Assembly (NCBI GenBank): GCA_024102635.1
Contig: JAGFJO010000045.1
Coordinates: 1 to 38,450 of the forward strand
Origin: Deltaproteobacteria bacterium
Lineage (GTDB): Bacteria > Bdellovibrionota_C > UBA2361 > JAGFJO01
Direction of reading: 5' to 3'
DNA: 38,450 bases
Positions 7,081 to 15,415 of this stretch are shown piece after piece. Both the position numbers and the translations under genes were made by a program. Under the pieces are notes generated by a model, which was not told the DNA's origin, made no database searches, and saw only the letters and a program-made list of their open reading frames with translations. Positions within the stretch are counted from its first letter, which is position 1, and every line of letters starts with the position of its first letter.

Positions 7081-8784
7081 ATGCCTGAAAATAAGAACAA
7101 GAAAGTAAGCGGCGCGGAAGCCATAATGATGTCATTGCTCAATGAGGGCGTTGACACTGTTTTCGGTTATCCAGGCGGAGCCATCATGCCGGCATATGAT
7201 GCTCTTTACGATTACCGCGATCGTATCCGCCATGTCCTAGTGCGCCATGAGCAAGGCGCCTCACATGCGGCCGAAGGGTATGCGCGGGTAACTGGTAAGC
7301 CGGGAGTCTGCCTCGTGACGTCAGGACCGGGCGCCACAAATTTGGTAACGGGTATCGCAGACGCAATCATGGACTCGGTGCCGATAGTATGTATAACCGG
7401 TCAGGTGCATAAAAAGGCGCTAGGCACTGATGCCTTTCAGGAAACGGATGTAATAGGCATCACGATTCCTATTACCAAATGGAACTACCAAATTACTAAC
7501 GCTGAAGAGATTCCTCGCATTTTCGCAAAGGCATTTCAGATCGCAAGAAGCGGCAGACCCGGGCCAGTGTTGATCGATATCACCAAAAACGCGCAGATTG
7601 ACACCTTCGACTATGCTTACGAGCGGATTGAGTCGACGAGAAGCTATACTATCATAACTCGCCCACAGGATTCGGAAGTAGATCAAGCGGCCTCTCTCCT
7701 CAATAATGCCAAGCGCCCCTTTATCTTAGTGGGCCATGGCGTGCTGATCTCAAGGGCTGAGGAGGAGCTTCGGCTGTTAGCGGAGAAAGGCGACATTCCG
7801 GTGGCCTCTACACTTCTTGGGCTGTCTGCATTTCCTGCCGACCACCCTCTTTTCGTCGGAATGCTCGGCATGCATGGAAACTACGCCCCCAATGTTCTTA
7901 CTAACGAAGCAGACGTGATCCTTGCCGTGGGAATGAGGTTCGACGATCGGGTGACCGGCGACCTGGCAAGTTACGCAAAACAGGCAAAAATTATACATAT
8001 CGAGATCGACCCTGCTGAGATCAATAAGAGCGTGCAAGCAGAGGTTGCGCTTCTATCCGACGCCAAGGAAGGTCTAAGGGCGCTGCTGCCGAAGCTCGAG
8101 ACAAAACAGCGAAATGAGTGGAAAGATGAGTTCAAGCGCCTAACCGAACAGGAGCAGGAGAAAGTTATCGAGGCTGAGGTCAACCCGCAGTCCGGCGAGA
8201 TTAAAATGGGAGAGGTCGTGCGTCTGCTCTCCGAAAAGACGAAAGGCGAAGCGATTATCGTGGCAGACGTGGGACAACATCAGATGATGGCTGCGCGTTA
8301 TTACCAGTATATGAAGCCTGACAGTTATATTGCCTCGGGCGGTCTCGGAACGATGGGGTTTGGACTTCCGGCGGCGCTGGGCGCCAAGCTGGGCGCTCCG
8401 TCGCGGGAAGTGGTTGCGATAGTCGGCGACGGCGGATTCCAGATGACCCTTCAAGAGCTCGGCACGATAGCACAAGAGGGCCTACCGGTGAAAACGATTA
8501 TCCTAAACAACAATTTTTTGGGAATGGTCCGCCAATGGCAAGAGCTTTTCTTTGATAATCGCTACTCGTTCGTGCACTTGGACAATCCCGACTTCGTGAA
8601 GATAGCGGAGGCATTCCGGGTTCAGGCAGAGCGGGTCGAGAATCGAAATGATCTAAGTGCGGCGCTTGATCGCATGCTCAAATCTCAAAAGGCATACCTT
8701 TTGGATATTAAGGTTGAGAATGAACAAAACGTATTCCCCATGGTTCCCGCCGGAGCGTCAATAAGCGATATCAGATTGGAATAG
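7081..8784 (+). CDS. ilvB: Acetolactate synthase, large catalytic subunit
   Basis: This ThDP- and FAD-dependent enzyme condenses pyruvate with pyruvate (valine/leucine) or 2-oxobutyrate (isoleucine). The 567-residue length is standard. Visible motifs are FGYPGGAIMPAYDAL near the N-terminus, the catalytic glutamate Glu57 in RHEQGASHAAEGYAR, the VTSGPGATN motif, the FDDRVTG loop, and the ThDP motif starting GDGGFQMTLQEL and closing with ILNNNFLGMVRQWQ. It lies behind a good promoter and is followed after 4 bp by the regulatory subunit ilvN. Anabolic rather than catabolic type is supported by the FAD-region motifs and by the operon. Confidence 0.96.
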   Translation: MPENKNKKVSGAEAIMMSLLNEGVDTVFGYPGGAIMPAYDALYDYRDRIRHVLVRHEQGASHAAEGYARVTGKPGVCLVTSGPGATNLVTGIADAIMDSVPIVCITGQVHKKALGTDAFQETDVIGITIPITKWNYQITNAEEIPRIFAKAFQIARSGRPGPVLIDITKNAQIDTFDYAYERIESTRSYTIITRPQDSEVDQAASLLNNAKRPFILVGHGVLISRAEEELRLLAEKGDIPVASTLLGLSAFPADHPLFVGMLGMHGNYAPNVLTNEADVILAVGMRFDDRVTGDLASYAKQAKIIHIEIDPAEINKSVQAEVALLSDAKEGLRALLPKLETKQRNEWKDEFKRLTEQEQEKVIEAEVNPQSGEIKMGEVVRLLSEKTKGEAIIVADVGQHQMMAARYYQYMKPDSYIASGGLGTMGFGLPAALGAKLGAPSREVVAIVGDGGFQMTLQELGTIAQEGLPVKTIILNNNFLGMVRQWQELFFDNRYSFVHLDNPDFVKIAEAFRVQAERVENRNDLSAALDRMLKSQKAYLLDIKVENEQNVFPMVPAGASISDIRLE

Positions 8785-8788
8785 CTTT

Positions 8789-9283
8789 ATGCCTTCGGAG
8801 AAATTGCACACACTTTCGGTCTTTTCTGAGAATAGTCCCGGCGTTCTGCACCGGCTTACGGTAATATTCACCCGCCGCAAACTTAACATCGAAAGCCTGA
8901 CGGTTTCGGAAACAGAGAGAAAGGGAGTTTCTAGATTCACAATTGTTGTGCGCTCCGACGAGGACACAATCCTTAAGGTTGCCAAACAGCTCGAGCGCAT
9001 TATAGAGGTGTTGCAGGTAAATGTCTTTTCAAATGGTGAACTTCTTTTCAAGGAGATAGCCCTCTATCGAGTGGCTGCGGATTCGCCGGCAAAACGATCA
9101 GAAATTGAAGAGGTCGCGCGCCGGTACGGCGCTCAAATGCTGAATCTGTCTCCAAGCGCGGTGGTACTGGAAAAAACCGGCAGTGAGGACGATGTTAATT
9201 CGCTATACCTGCTGCTTGAGCCCTTTGGGATAAGGGAGTTCGTTCGCTCGGGCAGAATTGCTATTGCCAAGAATCATGGATAA
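8789..9283 (+). CDS. ilvN: Acetolactate synthase, small regulatory subunit
   Basis: This 164-residue protein has an N-terminal ACT domain (HTLSVFSENSPGVLHRLTVIF, then NIESLTVSETE) that in this family binds valine and confers feedback inhibition on IlvB. A C-terminal domain follows with the KIALYRV-like segment and the terminal EFVRSGRIAIAK motif (the usual E-x-x-R-T/S-G). It starts 4 bp after ilvB. The symbol ilvN versus ilvH is a matter of convention; the longer C-terminal half resembles ilvH-type subunits. Confidence 0.94.
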   Translation: MPSEKLHTLSVFSENSPGVLHRLTVIFTRRKLNIESLTVSETERKGVSRFTIVVRSDEDTILKVAKQLERIIEVLQVNVFSNGELLFKEIALYRVAADSPAKRSEIEEVARRYGAQMLNLSPSAVVLEKTGSEDDVNSLYLLLEPFGIREFVRSGRIAIAKNHG

Positions 9284-9368
9284 ACTGGCCGTTTATGGGC
9301 GTTTTTGTTCATACGGCTGCAAGCGCCCAGATGGGAATTTGATTGCTTATTATTGTGAGGAGTAACGC

Positions 9369-10406
9369 ATGTCTAAGATGAAATTCGGCGGTACAGAGGA
9401 GGAGGTAGTTACCCGGGAGGAGTTTCCCCTAGCAAAAGCCAAGGAAGTTTTGAGCAAGGAGACCATTGCTATCATAGGCTACGGCGTTCAAGGACCCGCC
9501 CAGGCATTAAATCTGCGTGACAACGGATTCCCAGTAATTATCGGACAGCGCAAAGGGACCAGCTCTTGGAATAAGGCGATTGAAGACGGCTGGATCCCCG
9601 ATAAGGATCTTTTTGACATTGAGGAAGCCTGTAAGCGCGGGACATTCCTTTGCTACCTCTTATCTGACGCCGGTCAGATGCAACTCTGGCCGGTGGTGCG
9701 CGAGTACCTGCAGGCCGGCAAGACGTTGTGCTTCTCCCACGGTTTTGCAGTGACTTACCGTGATACGACCAAAGTTGAACCGCCCAAAGATATAGACGTA
9801 GTTCTGGTTGCGCCCAAGGGGTCCGGACGCAGTGTTCGGCGGCTCTTCCAAGAAGGCCGCGGAATCAATTCGAGCATAGCGATCTATCAGGACGCCTCGG
9901 GCAAAGCGCGAGAGAAAACTATTGCTTACGGCATCGGTATCGGTTCCGGCTATCTGTTCGAAACTGATTTTCAGAAGGAAGTTACCAGCGATTTATTCGG
10001 AGAGAGAGGTGTTCTGCTGGGTGCTATAGCTGGAATTATCGAGGCCCAGTATGAAGTGCTTCGAAAAAACGGGCACTCCCCAAGCGAGGCATTCAATGAG
10101 ACAGTCGAGGAGCTGACACAAAGCCTCATTCCTCTGATCGCGGAGAAGGGCATGGACTGGATGTACGCCAGCTGTTCTACAACCGCTCAACGCGGCGCCT
10201 TGGATTGGCTGCCTAAATTCAGAGATGCCACCCGCCCGGTATTCGAAGATCTCTATGCCAGCGTAAAAAGCGGCAACGAAGCTCGCATTACTATTGAAGC
10301 CAACAGCCGTCCCGACTATAAGGAGCGGCTCGAAGAAGAGCTTTCGGTGATGAGAAACAAGGAGATCTGGCAGGCTGGCATTCAAGTCAGGAAGCTGCGC
10401 CCGTAA
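9369..10406 (+). CDS. ilvC: Ketol-acid reductoisomerase, fungal/Bacteroidetes-type
   Basis: KARI isomerises and reduces acetolactate or acetohydroxybutyrate using NADPH and Mg. ATG at 9369 follows GAGGAG. The N-terminus FGGTEEEVVTREEFPLAKAKE and the Rossmann motif GYGVQGPAQALNLRDNGF match the KARI clade of fungi and Bacteroidetes rather than the usual GYGSQGHAHALNLRDSG bacterial form. The GQRKGTSSW and VAPKGSGRSVRRLFQEGRGINSS blocks fit the same clade. The metal-binding helices include SDLFGERGVL and GHSPSEAFNETVEE. The length of 345 residues corresponds to the short (single C-terminal domain) architecture. It closes the ilvBNC core, with a strong hairpin just downstream. Confidence 0.95.
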   Translation: MSKMKFGGTEEEVVTREEFPLAKAKEVLSKETIAIIGYGVQGPAQALNLRDNGFPVIIGQRKGTSSWNKAIEDGWIPDKDLFDIEEACKRGTFLCYLLSDAGQMQLWPVVREYLQAGKTLCFSHGFAVTYRDTTKVEPPKDIDVVLVAPKGSGRSVRRLFQEGRGINSSIAIYQDASGKAREKTIAYGIGIGSGYLFETDFQKEVTSDLFGERGVLLGAIAGIIEAQYEVLRKNGHSPSEAFNETVEELTQSLIPLIAEKGMDWMYASCSTTAQRGALDWLPKFRDATRPVFEDLYASVKSGNEARITIEANSRPDYKERLEEELSVMRNKEIWQAGIQVRKLRP

Positions 10407-10413
10407 ATTTCTG

Positions 10414-10446
10414 GTCCTGAAAAAGTCGTCGTGACTTTTTCAGGAC
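10414..10446 (+). terminator. Perfect 14-bp hairpin after ilvC (terminator or attenuator)
   Basis: The arms 10414-10427 (starting GTCCTGAAAAAG) and 10433-10446 (ending CAGGAC) are perfectly complementary with a five-base loop. The hairpin begins 8 bp after the ilvC stop. The run downstream (TCTTGCAG) is not a strong T tract, so it may be a weak terminator, an mRNA-stabilising stem or a partial attenuator between ilvC and the threonine synthase gene 35 bp later. Confidence 0.65.
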
Positions 10447-10480
10447 TCTTGCAGCGTCAACTAACTAACAGGTGGGTGCG

Positions 10481-12283
10481 ATGTATTATCTGGCGGACTT
10501 CAGCAGCAAGCAGCGGGTTGAACCGGGGAATTTTATATTTACCGGTGAGAACGGCCCGTGGGAGGTCGTTATGGATCTGGACTATGTCCGGTCCCGTATT
10601 AATAACGACTATTTCAAGAAGTCGCCTCCGCTCAATTCAAAATACCTTCCTTTCATGCCGATCAAAAACTGTGCAAGTTTCATATCGCTAGGCGAAGGTG
10701 CTACTCCGTTAATTTTGAGCAAGCATATCGGACGTGAACTCAACTTAGAGCTGTACTTCAAGCTAGAGTCTCAGAACCCCACAGGCTCCTTCAAAGATCG
10801 TGGATCGGCCGTGGAGCTGAGCATTGCGCGTGAGCTTAATGTAAAGGGGATCGTGGTTGCCTCTACGGGCAACATGGCGGCTTCCTGCTCGTGTTATGCG
10901 GCTGCGGCTCAAATCCCTTGCTTTGTATTCGTGCCGGAGGACACCCCCTCGTCGAAGCTATCGCAGGCCATCTCTTACGGCGGCCGCATTGTACAGGTGA
11001 AAGGAAACTACAATCATGCCGCCCGTCTGGCTGAGGAAGTAGCTGCCGAATTGGGTTTTTACTTAGCGGGTGATTACGCCTTCAGAGTAGAGGGGCAAAA
11101 GAGCGCCGCATTCGAGATTGCAGACCAGATGTACTTTCAGGCCCCCGATGCAGTGATGGTACCTATGGGGTGCGGCACCAATATTGCCGGCTACGGCAAG
11201 GGCTTCAAAGAGTACTTTGCGTTGGGATTTATTGATCGCGTCCCGCGCATGATCGGAGTGCAAGCCGAAGGAGCAGCCAGCATCGTCAATGCTTTTCAGA
11301 AAAACTCCAGAACGGTTGAGGCGCTCGACAGGGTACAGACGATCGCGAGCGGCATAGCTGTTTCCAAGCCTTTGGATGGAGTCAAAGCTCTTGACGCAAT
11401 ATATTCCACCAACGGCGAGGCTGTGTCGGTTTCCGATAAGGAAGCGCTTGAGGCTCAGTACATCCTATCAAAGGAGGAAGGCCTCTTCGTTGAAGCCTCT
11501 TCGGCAACGACACTGGCGGCTTTGATGAAACTCTGTCGAAAAGGCACCTTCGCAAACCGCCGTGTTGTTTGTGTGCTAACTGGGCACGGGCTTAAAGATC
11601 CTGCTCCGCTTCTCAATGTTGCAATAAAACCACCAACGATCTATCCGGAGGTCGGCGACTTTCTCAAGCTTTATGAGAACTCCTTCTTTGAAGGGAAAAC
11701 TTTGGCCTTCTTCGACAAGGAAGAGGTCATATTTGCTGAAAACCCCACAAGAACTGAACTAGTCCAATATGTTCAGAAATACTTCAACACCAAACTGGCC
11801 GACGAGTATCTGAAGCACATTGAAGACACCATCGCCAAATTCCTCAAGAAAGGAAAGCCGATCACATTCTCCGACTTTCAGGATATTGTGCAGGACGTGC
11901 TTGAAACATCCAACCGCGCCACTGAGCGCTCAGTAACGGTGGAGGATTTCTCCGTTCAAACCGGAAAGGATATTAAGCCGACCGCAAAAGTGACGGTTAA
12001 CGCAGGAGGCGTGCGATACGAAGCAAGTGCGTCGGGAGTAGGCCCGGTAGATGCGGTGATTAATGCGCTCAAAGAAGCGCTTACGCAGAGGATAGATTTC
12101 TCCTTGGCGAACTATTCAGTTCAGATACGAAGCCAGGGAACTAGCGCGGTGGTATATGCAGAATTGAAGCTAACTCATAAAGGCGTGGTCTCCCTCGGCA
12201 AGGGAACATCGCCCGACATAATCCAAGCTTCGATTGAAGCGTTTGAAAGCGCCTACAACGGTTTGGCCTCGCGAGCTGAGTAA
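10481..12283 (+). CDS. thrC: Threonine synthase fused to a LeuA-type allosteric domain
   Basis: This 600-residue protein has two parts. Residues 1-380 are a PLP-dependent threonine synthase (O-phosphohomoserine to threonine): GEGATPLI, Lys105 in NPTGSFKDRG, the ASTGNMAAS loop, MGCGTNIAGYGKG for phosphate, and VCVLTGHGLKD. After a helical linker (about 400-465, with KPITFSDFQDIVQDVL like LeuA subdomain II), residues about 480-600 match the 2-isopropylmalate synthase regulatory domain: GVGPVDAVINAL, LANYSVQIRSQGTSAVV, and LGKGTSPDIIQASIEAFESAYN. The frame is continuous. ATG at 10481 is preferred over an in-frame GTG at 10472 because AGGTGG sits five bases upstream. Domain identity is clear; control by leucine or isoleucine is inference from the domain family and from the ilv context. 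Confidence 0.9.
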   Translation: MYYLADFSSKQRVEPGNFIFTGENGPWEVVMDLDYVRSRINNDYFKKSPPLNSKYLPFMPIKNCASFISLGEGATPLILSKHIGRELNLELYFKLESQNPTGSFKDRGSAVELSIARELNVKGIVVASTGNMAASCSCYAAAAQIPCFVFVPEDTPSSKLSQAISYGGRIVQVKGNYNHAARLAEEVAAELGFYLAGDYAFRVEGQKSAAFEIADQMYFQAPDAVMVPMGCGTNIAGYGKGFKEYFALGFIDRVPRMIGVQAEGAASIVNAFQKNSRTVEALDRVQTIASGIAVSKPLDGVKALDAIYSTNGEAVSVSDKEALEAQYILSKEEGLFVEASSATTLAALMKLCRKGTFANRRVVCVLTGHGLKDPAPLLNVAIKPPTIYPEVGDFLKLYENSFFEGKTLAFFDKEEVIFAENPTRTELVQYVQKYFNTKLADEYLKHIEDTIAKFLKKGKPITFSDFQDIVQDVLETSNRATERSVTVEDFSVQTGKDIKPTAKVTVNAGGVRYEASASGVGPVDAVINALKEALTQRIDFSLANYSVQIRSQGTSAVVYAELKLTHKGVVSLGKGTSPDIIQASIEAFESAYNGLASRAE

Positions 12284-12293
12284 ATCTTTTAAG

Positions 12294-12309
12294 CGTGCCT
12301 ACCAGCACG
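12294..12309 (+). terminator. Short hairpin after the threonine synthase gene
   Basis: CGTGC (12294-12298) and GCACG (12305-12309) form a five-pair stem with a six-base loop, 10 bp after the stop codon; a G-T wobble may extend it. Only a weak AT run follows, so termination strength is doubtful. Confidence 0.3.
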
Positions 12310-12406
12310 TAAATCTAGCTGCCCAAAAAGCAGTCCCGCAAAAATTTACGAGGCGTTCGTGACTATCTTCAGACTACTTCGAGTTTAGACGCGCGGGTAG
12401 GTAAGA

Positions 12407-12420
12407 GGGGCCGCAGCCCC
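12407..12420 (-). terminator. GC-rich hairpin after the superoxide dismutase gene
   Basis: GGGGC (12407-12411) and GCCCC (12416-12420) pair around a four-base loop, 24 bp past the sod stop in the direction of sod transcription. The following bases on the minus strand (TCTTACC) are only mildly T-rich. Confidence 0.35.
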
Positions 12421-12444
12421 CCGTGGGCGCATTAGAAGGTTCGG

Positions 12445-13035
12445 CTACTTTGAGGCAAACCGGCGCGCTACATCTTCCCAGTTTATTACCTTCGTGAAAG
12501 CTTCGAGATAGGCTGCGCGATTATTCTGATACTTCAAATAGTAAGCGTGCTCCCATACGTCACACACCAGCAGAGGTGTGACTACCCACTGCGTTAAATC
12601 CTGGTGCTTTTCAGCAGTTAGAATTTCCAGGGCGCTAGTCATGTTGTTTCTGACAAGCAGAACCCACCCAGACCCCTCTACAGCTGCGCCAGCAGCCTTG
12701 AAATGAGCAAGGAATGAATCGAAACTTTTGAAGCGGCTTTCAATTGCATCTAGCAGCGCGCCGCTGGGTTTACCGCCGCCTTTTGGGCTCATATTCTCCC
12801 AAAAGATGACATGCAAAAAATGCCCGGCACCGTGGAACGCTGCCTCGCGCTCCCAGTGCTTTACTAGCGAGAAGTCGTTCTTCTCTCTCGCTTCCGCAAG
12901 TTTCGCCTCGGCAGTATTTAGCCCATTCACATAAGCTAAGTGATGCTTGTCGTGATGAAGCCGCATAGTTTGTTCATCGATATGGGGCTCAAGTGCGTTG
13001 TAGTCATACGGTAAAGGTGGTAGTTCATGTGGCAT
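12445..13035 (-). CDS. Superoxide dismutase, Fe/Mn family
   Basis: It dismutates superoxide in the cytoplasm; no signal peptide is present. The 196-residue length fits. All four metal ligands are visible: His27 (MRLHHDKHH), His75 (GHFLHVIFW), and Asp159 and His163 in CDVWEHAYYLKYQN. GGAGG lies eight bases upstream of the ATG on the minus strand. Residues around the second ligand (FHGAGHFLH) do not allow a safe choice of Fe versus Mn, so I give no sodA/sodB symbol. It is divergent from the Ca-binding repeat protein gene and convergent with the threonine synthase gene. Confidence 0.95.
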   Translation of the reverse strand: MPHELPPLPYDYNALEPHIDEQTMRLHHDKHHLAYVNGLNTAEAKLAEAREKNDFSLVKHWEREAAFHGAGHFLHVIFWENMSPKGGGKPSGALLDAIESRFKSFDSFLAHFKAAGAAVEGSGWVLLVRNNMTSALEILTAEKHQDLTQWVVTPLLVCDVWEHAYYLKYQNNRAAYLEAFTKVINWEDVARRFASK

Positions 13036-13185
13036 AGAAATCGCCTCCTAGCAATTAGTTCTCTAAGTTCTTGCCCAAGTCTAGTAGCTGCGGAAAAGCG
13101 GTGTCAAATACGCCCTATACATAAACGTTGTTTTAGGCTAAGATTGTTGGGCGCCATTTGGGATAGTTAAAGGTAAGAGTTCGCT

Positions 13186-14115
13186 ATGGTCAAACTCTCT
13201 GAGAAAATTTTCATCTATTTTGCCTCACTTTTTCTCCTTATTTTCCTTTGCGGTAAGAGCGCCTGCCAGGAGGATTACTTTCTTGCTTCACAAGCGAGCT
13301 CTCCGACGGAGACAGCTACAGCAACACCGACTGAGGAAGAAGATGATGATATTGACGACGACGATGACATTATCAGCGGCACGCCTACTTTCACCCCAAC
13401 CGAGGAAGCTGAGCCAATCGAGACTGAGGTAGCCACCGCGACCGCAACCCCTACCACCGGAGTTGCCGGTGCCGCGCAGGGAATTCTAAGTGACCTTGAG
13501 TTGCTCTCGCGCCAGGAGGAGGAGTCTTCCGGTAGCGGCAGCAGTGCCCGTGCCGCCGCCGGCGAGCAGGCAGCCGAAAGCGAAAATTGGCTCGGCAAAA
13601 GCTTTGCTAAGGACGACGCCCCATCCACAGTAGAAGACAGTGATAGAGATGGCTTTGCTGACTGGCTTGAAGAAGAGGCGGGGACCAATCCGAATGATGT
13701 TCGCTCAGTACCTCTTTCAGCCATCCGTACCTCGCTTCAAGCGCGCCTTCACGGTACCGACCGTGATATGGACGGACTGACGGACGACAAAGAAGCTGCT
13801 GCCGGAACCGACCCTTACTTTCCAGACTCAGACGAAGATGGATTTCTTGACGGCATCGAGACGCTAGCCGGTACTAATCCGATTAATGCTAAATCGAAGC
13901 CGCTGGACTCTGATCACGACGGCTTGCCTGATGAACTCGAACTTCAGTTCAATTCTAATCCGAACAATCGAGACACCGATGGTGACGGCCTGCGAGATGA
14001 TCTGGAAGTTATTCTCGGAACAAATCCTAATAGCCCGGACTCCGATGCCGACGGCATTTTGGACGGCAGGGAGTATGAGTACGGTTCCGATCCTGTAGTT
14101 TCGGAGAGAGAATGA
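13186..14115 (+). CDS. Secreted protein with thrombospondin type-3 (Ca-binding) repeats
   Basis: A hydrophobic N-terminus (residues 8-24, followed by GKSACQ) is a likely signal peptide; the Cys is not in a proper lipobox, so lipoprotein status is doubtful. Residues about 35-140 are a Thr/Pro/Glu/Asp-rich disordered linker with an acidic run. From about residue 152 there are roughly five DxDxDG-type repeats (DSDRDGFADW, DRDMDGLTDD, DEDGFLDG, DTDGDGLRDD, DSDADGILDG), each ending in G-T/S-N/D-P, which is the thrombospondin type-3/OmpA-linker pattern that binds calcium. No OmpA domain follows. The stop overlaps the hemL start (ATGA), so the two are translationally coupled despite unrelated roles. 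Confidence 0.85.
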   Translation: MVKLSEKIFIYFASLFLLIFLCGKSACQEDYFLASQASSPTETATATPTEEEDDDIDDDDDIISGTPTFTPTEEAEPIETEVATATATPTTGVAGAAQGILSDLELLSRQEEESSGSGSSARAAAGEQAAESENWLGKSFAKDDAPSTVEDSDRDGFADWLEEEAGTNPNDVRSVPLSAIRTSLQARLHGTDRDMDGLTDDKEAAAGTDPYFPDSDEDGFLDGIETLAGTNPINAKSKPLDSDHDGLPDELELQFNSNPNNRDTDGDGLRDDLEVILGTNPNSPDSDADGILDGREYEYGSDPVVSERE

Positions 14116-15407
14116 CCTCCCCCAACCGTTCGCGCTCAACCTCTGCATTCAAGAGAGCAAGGGAGATCTTTCCAGGCGGAGTTAATTCGCCGGTGAGAGC
14201 CTTCAAAGCGGTTGAGAGCGACCCGTTCGTAGTTAGTCATGGTCAGGGCCCCTATCTTTATGACTTGGACGGAAACCGGTATGTCGATTACGTCCTGAGC
14301 TGGGGACCGCTTGTGTTAGGGCACGCTCCCGAGGGCGTGACTCAAGCAATAAGCAAGCAAGCTCTTCGGGGAACCAGCTTCGGAGCGAGTAGTGAGCTGG
14401 AGATTGCTTTAGGGGAGCAGATCCAGAAGTGCATGCCCGGTCTCGAAATGCTGCGCTTTGTAAACTCCGGCACAGAGGCCGCCATGTCTGCAGTACGGCT
14501 GGCACGCGGATATACTAACCGCAATAAGATAGTTAAGTTCTCCGGGTGCTATCACGGTCATCTTGACTCTCTTCTAGTCAAGGCCGGCAGCGGAGTGACG
14601 ACTCTTTCACTGCCGGATTGCGCGGGAATTCCTGAACAGACGACCGCCGACACTTTGTCAGCCATTTTTAACGACCTCGAATCGGTGGAGGCGTGCTTCA
14701 AAGCTTTTCCCGACCAGATAGCAGCCGTTATTGTTGAGCCGGTAGCCGGAAATTGCGGACTGATAAAGCCGCTCGACAACTTCCTTCCTGGCCTGCGGGA
14801 GATAACCAAGCGGTATGGGGCGCTGCTGATCTTTGATGAGGTAATGACAGGATTCAGAGTGCATCCGGGAGGGGCGCAGGCGCTATACGGAGTCAGCCCT
14901 GATCTTACGATGCTAGGCAAAGTAATCGGCGGGGGTCTGCCGGTCGGAGCGTTTGGAGGCAGACGCGATATTATGTCAATGCTTGCTCCCGCCGGGCCGG
15001 TTTATCAGGCCGGAACACTTTCAGGGAATCCGCTCGCGATGGCTGCCGGCCTTGCAACGCTGCAGGAATGGAGTGAGCCTGGTGTTTTTCAGAAGTCGCA
15101 GGAGACCGCAGAGATATTGGTCAATAACCTTCGAGAGATCTCCAAAAAATATTCTATCCCTTTACAAGCAGAGCATGCTGGCACGATGTTCGGCTTCTTT
15201 TTCCAGGAAGAACCGGTAATTAATTTCGAGTCCGCTAAAAACTCTGACTTGAAGCGGTTTAGAGCATTCTTCCATGCCTGTCTTGACCGCGGCGTTTATT
15301 TTGCTCCCTCGCAATTTGAAGCGGGTTTTGTCTGTAGTAAGCACGCGGGAGATCCTCTTGATTACACGCTTTCAGTGGTCGAGAATGCTCTAAAAGCATG
15401 CCGCTAG
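14112..15407 (+). CDS. hemL: Glutamate-1-semialdehyde 2,1-aminomutase
   Basis: HemL is the PLP/PMP enzyme that makes 5-aminolevulinate in the C5 route of tetrapyrrole synthesis. The 431-residue length is standard. Signatures include FPGGVNSPVRAFKAV at the N-terminus, FVNSGTEAAMSAVRLARG, YHGHLDSLLVKAGSG, LIFDEVMTGFR and the PLP lysine Lys270 in MLGKVIGGGLPVGAFGG, then AGTLSGNPLAMAAGLATL. The ATG overlaps the stop of the upstream Ca-binding protein by four bases. hemA and other heme genes are not adjacent. It ends 8 bp from a convergent gene with only a weak CGCTA/TAGCG stem in between. Confidence 0.96.
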   Translation: MTSPNRSRSTSAFKRAREIFPGGVNSPVRAFKAVESDPFVVSHGQGPYLYDLDGNRYVDYVLSWGPLVLGHAPEGVTQAISKQALRGTSFGASSELEIALGEQIQKCMPGLEMLRFVNSGTEAAMSAVRLARGYTNRNKIVKFSGCYHGHLDSLLVKAGSGVTTLSLPDCAGIPEQTTADTLSAIFNDLESVEACFKAFPDQIAAVIVEPVAGNCGLIKPLDNFLPGLREITKRYGALLIFDEVMTGFRVHPGGAQALYGVSPDLTMLGKVIGGGLPVGAFGGRRDIMSMLAPAGPVYQAGTLSGNPLAMAAGLATLQEWSEPGVFQKSQETAEILVNNLREISKKYSIPLQAEHAGTMFGFFFQEEPVINFESAKNSDLKRFRAFFHACLDRGVYFAPSQFEAGFVCSKHAGDPLDYTLSVVENALKACR

Positions 15408-15415
15408 ATTCGACG

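Noticed and set aside
10406..10481. Frameshift or gene break between ilvC and thrC
   Set aside because: Both frames have normal ends, and the hairpin plus ribosome-binding site explain the gap.
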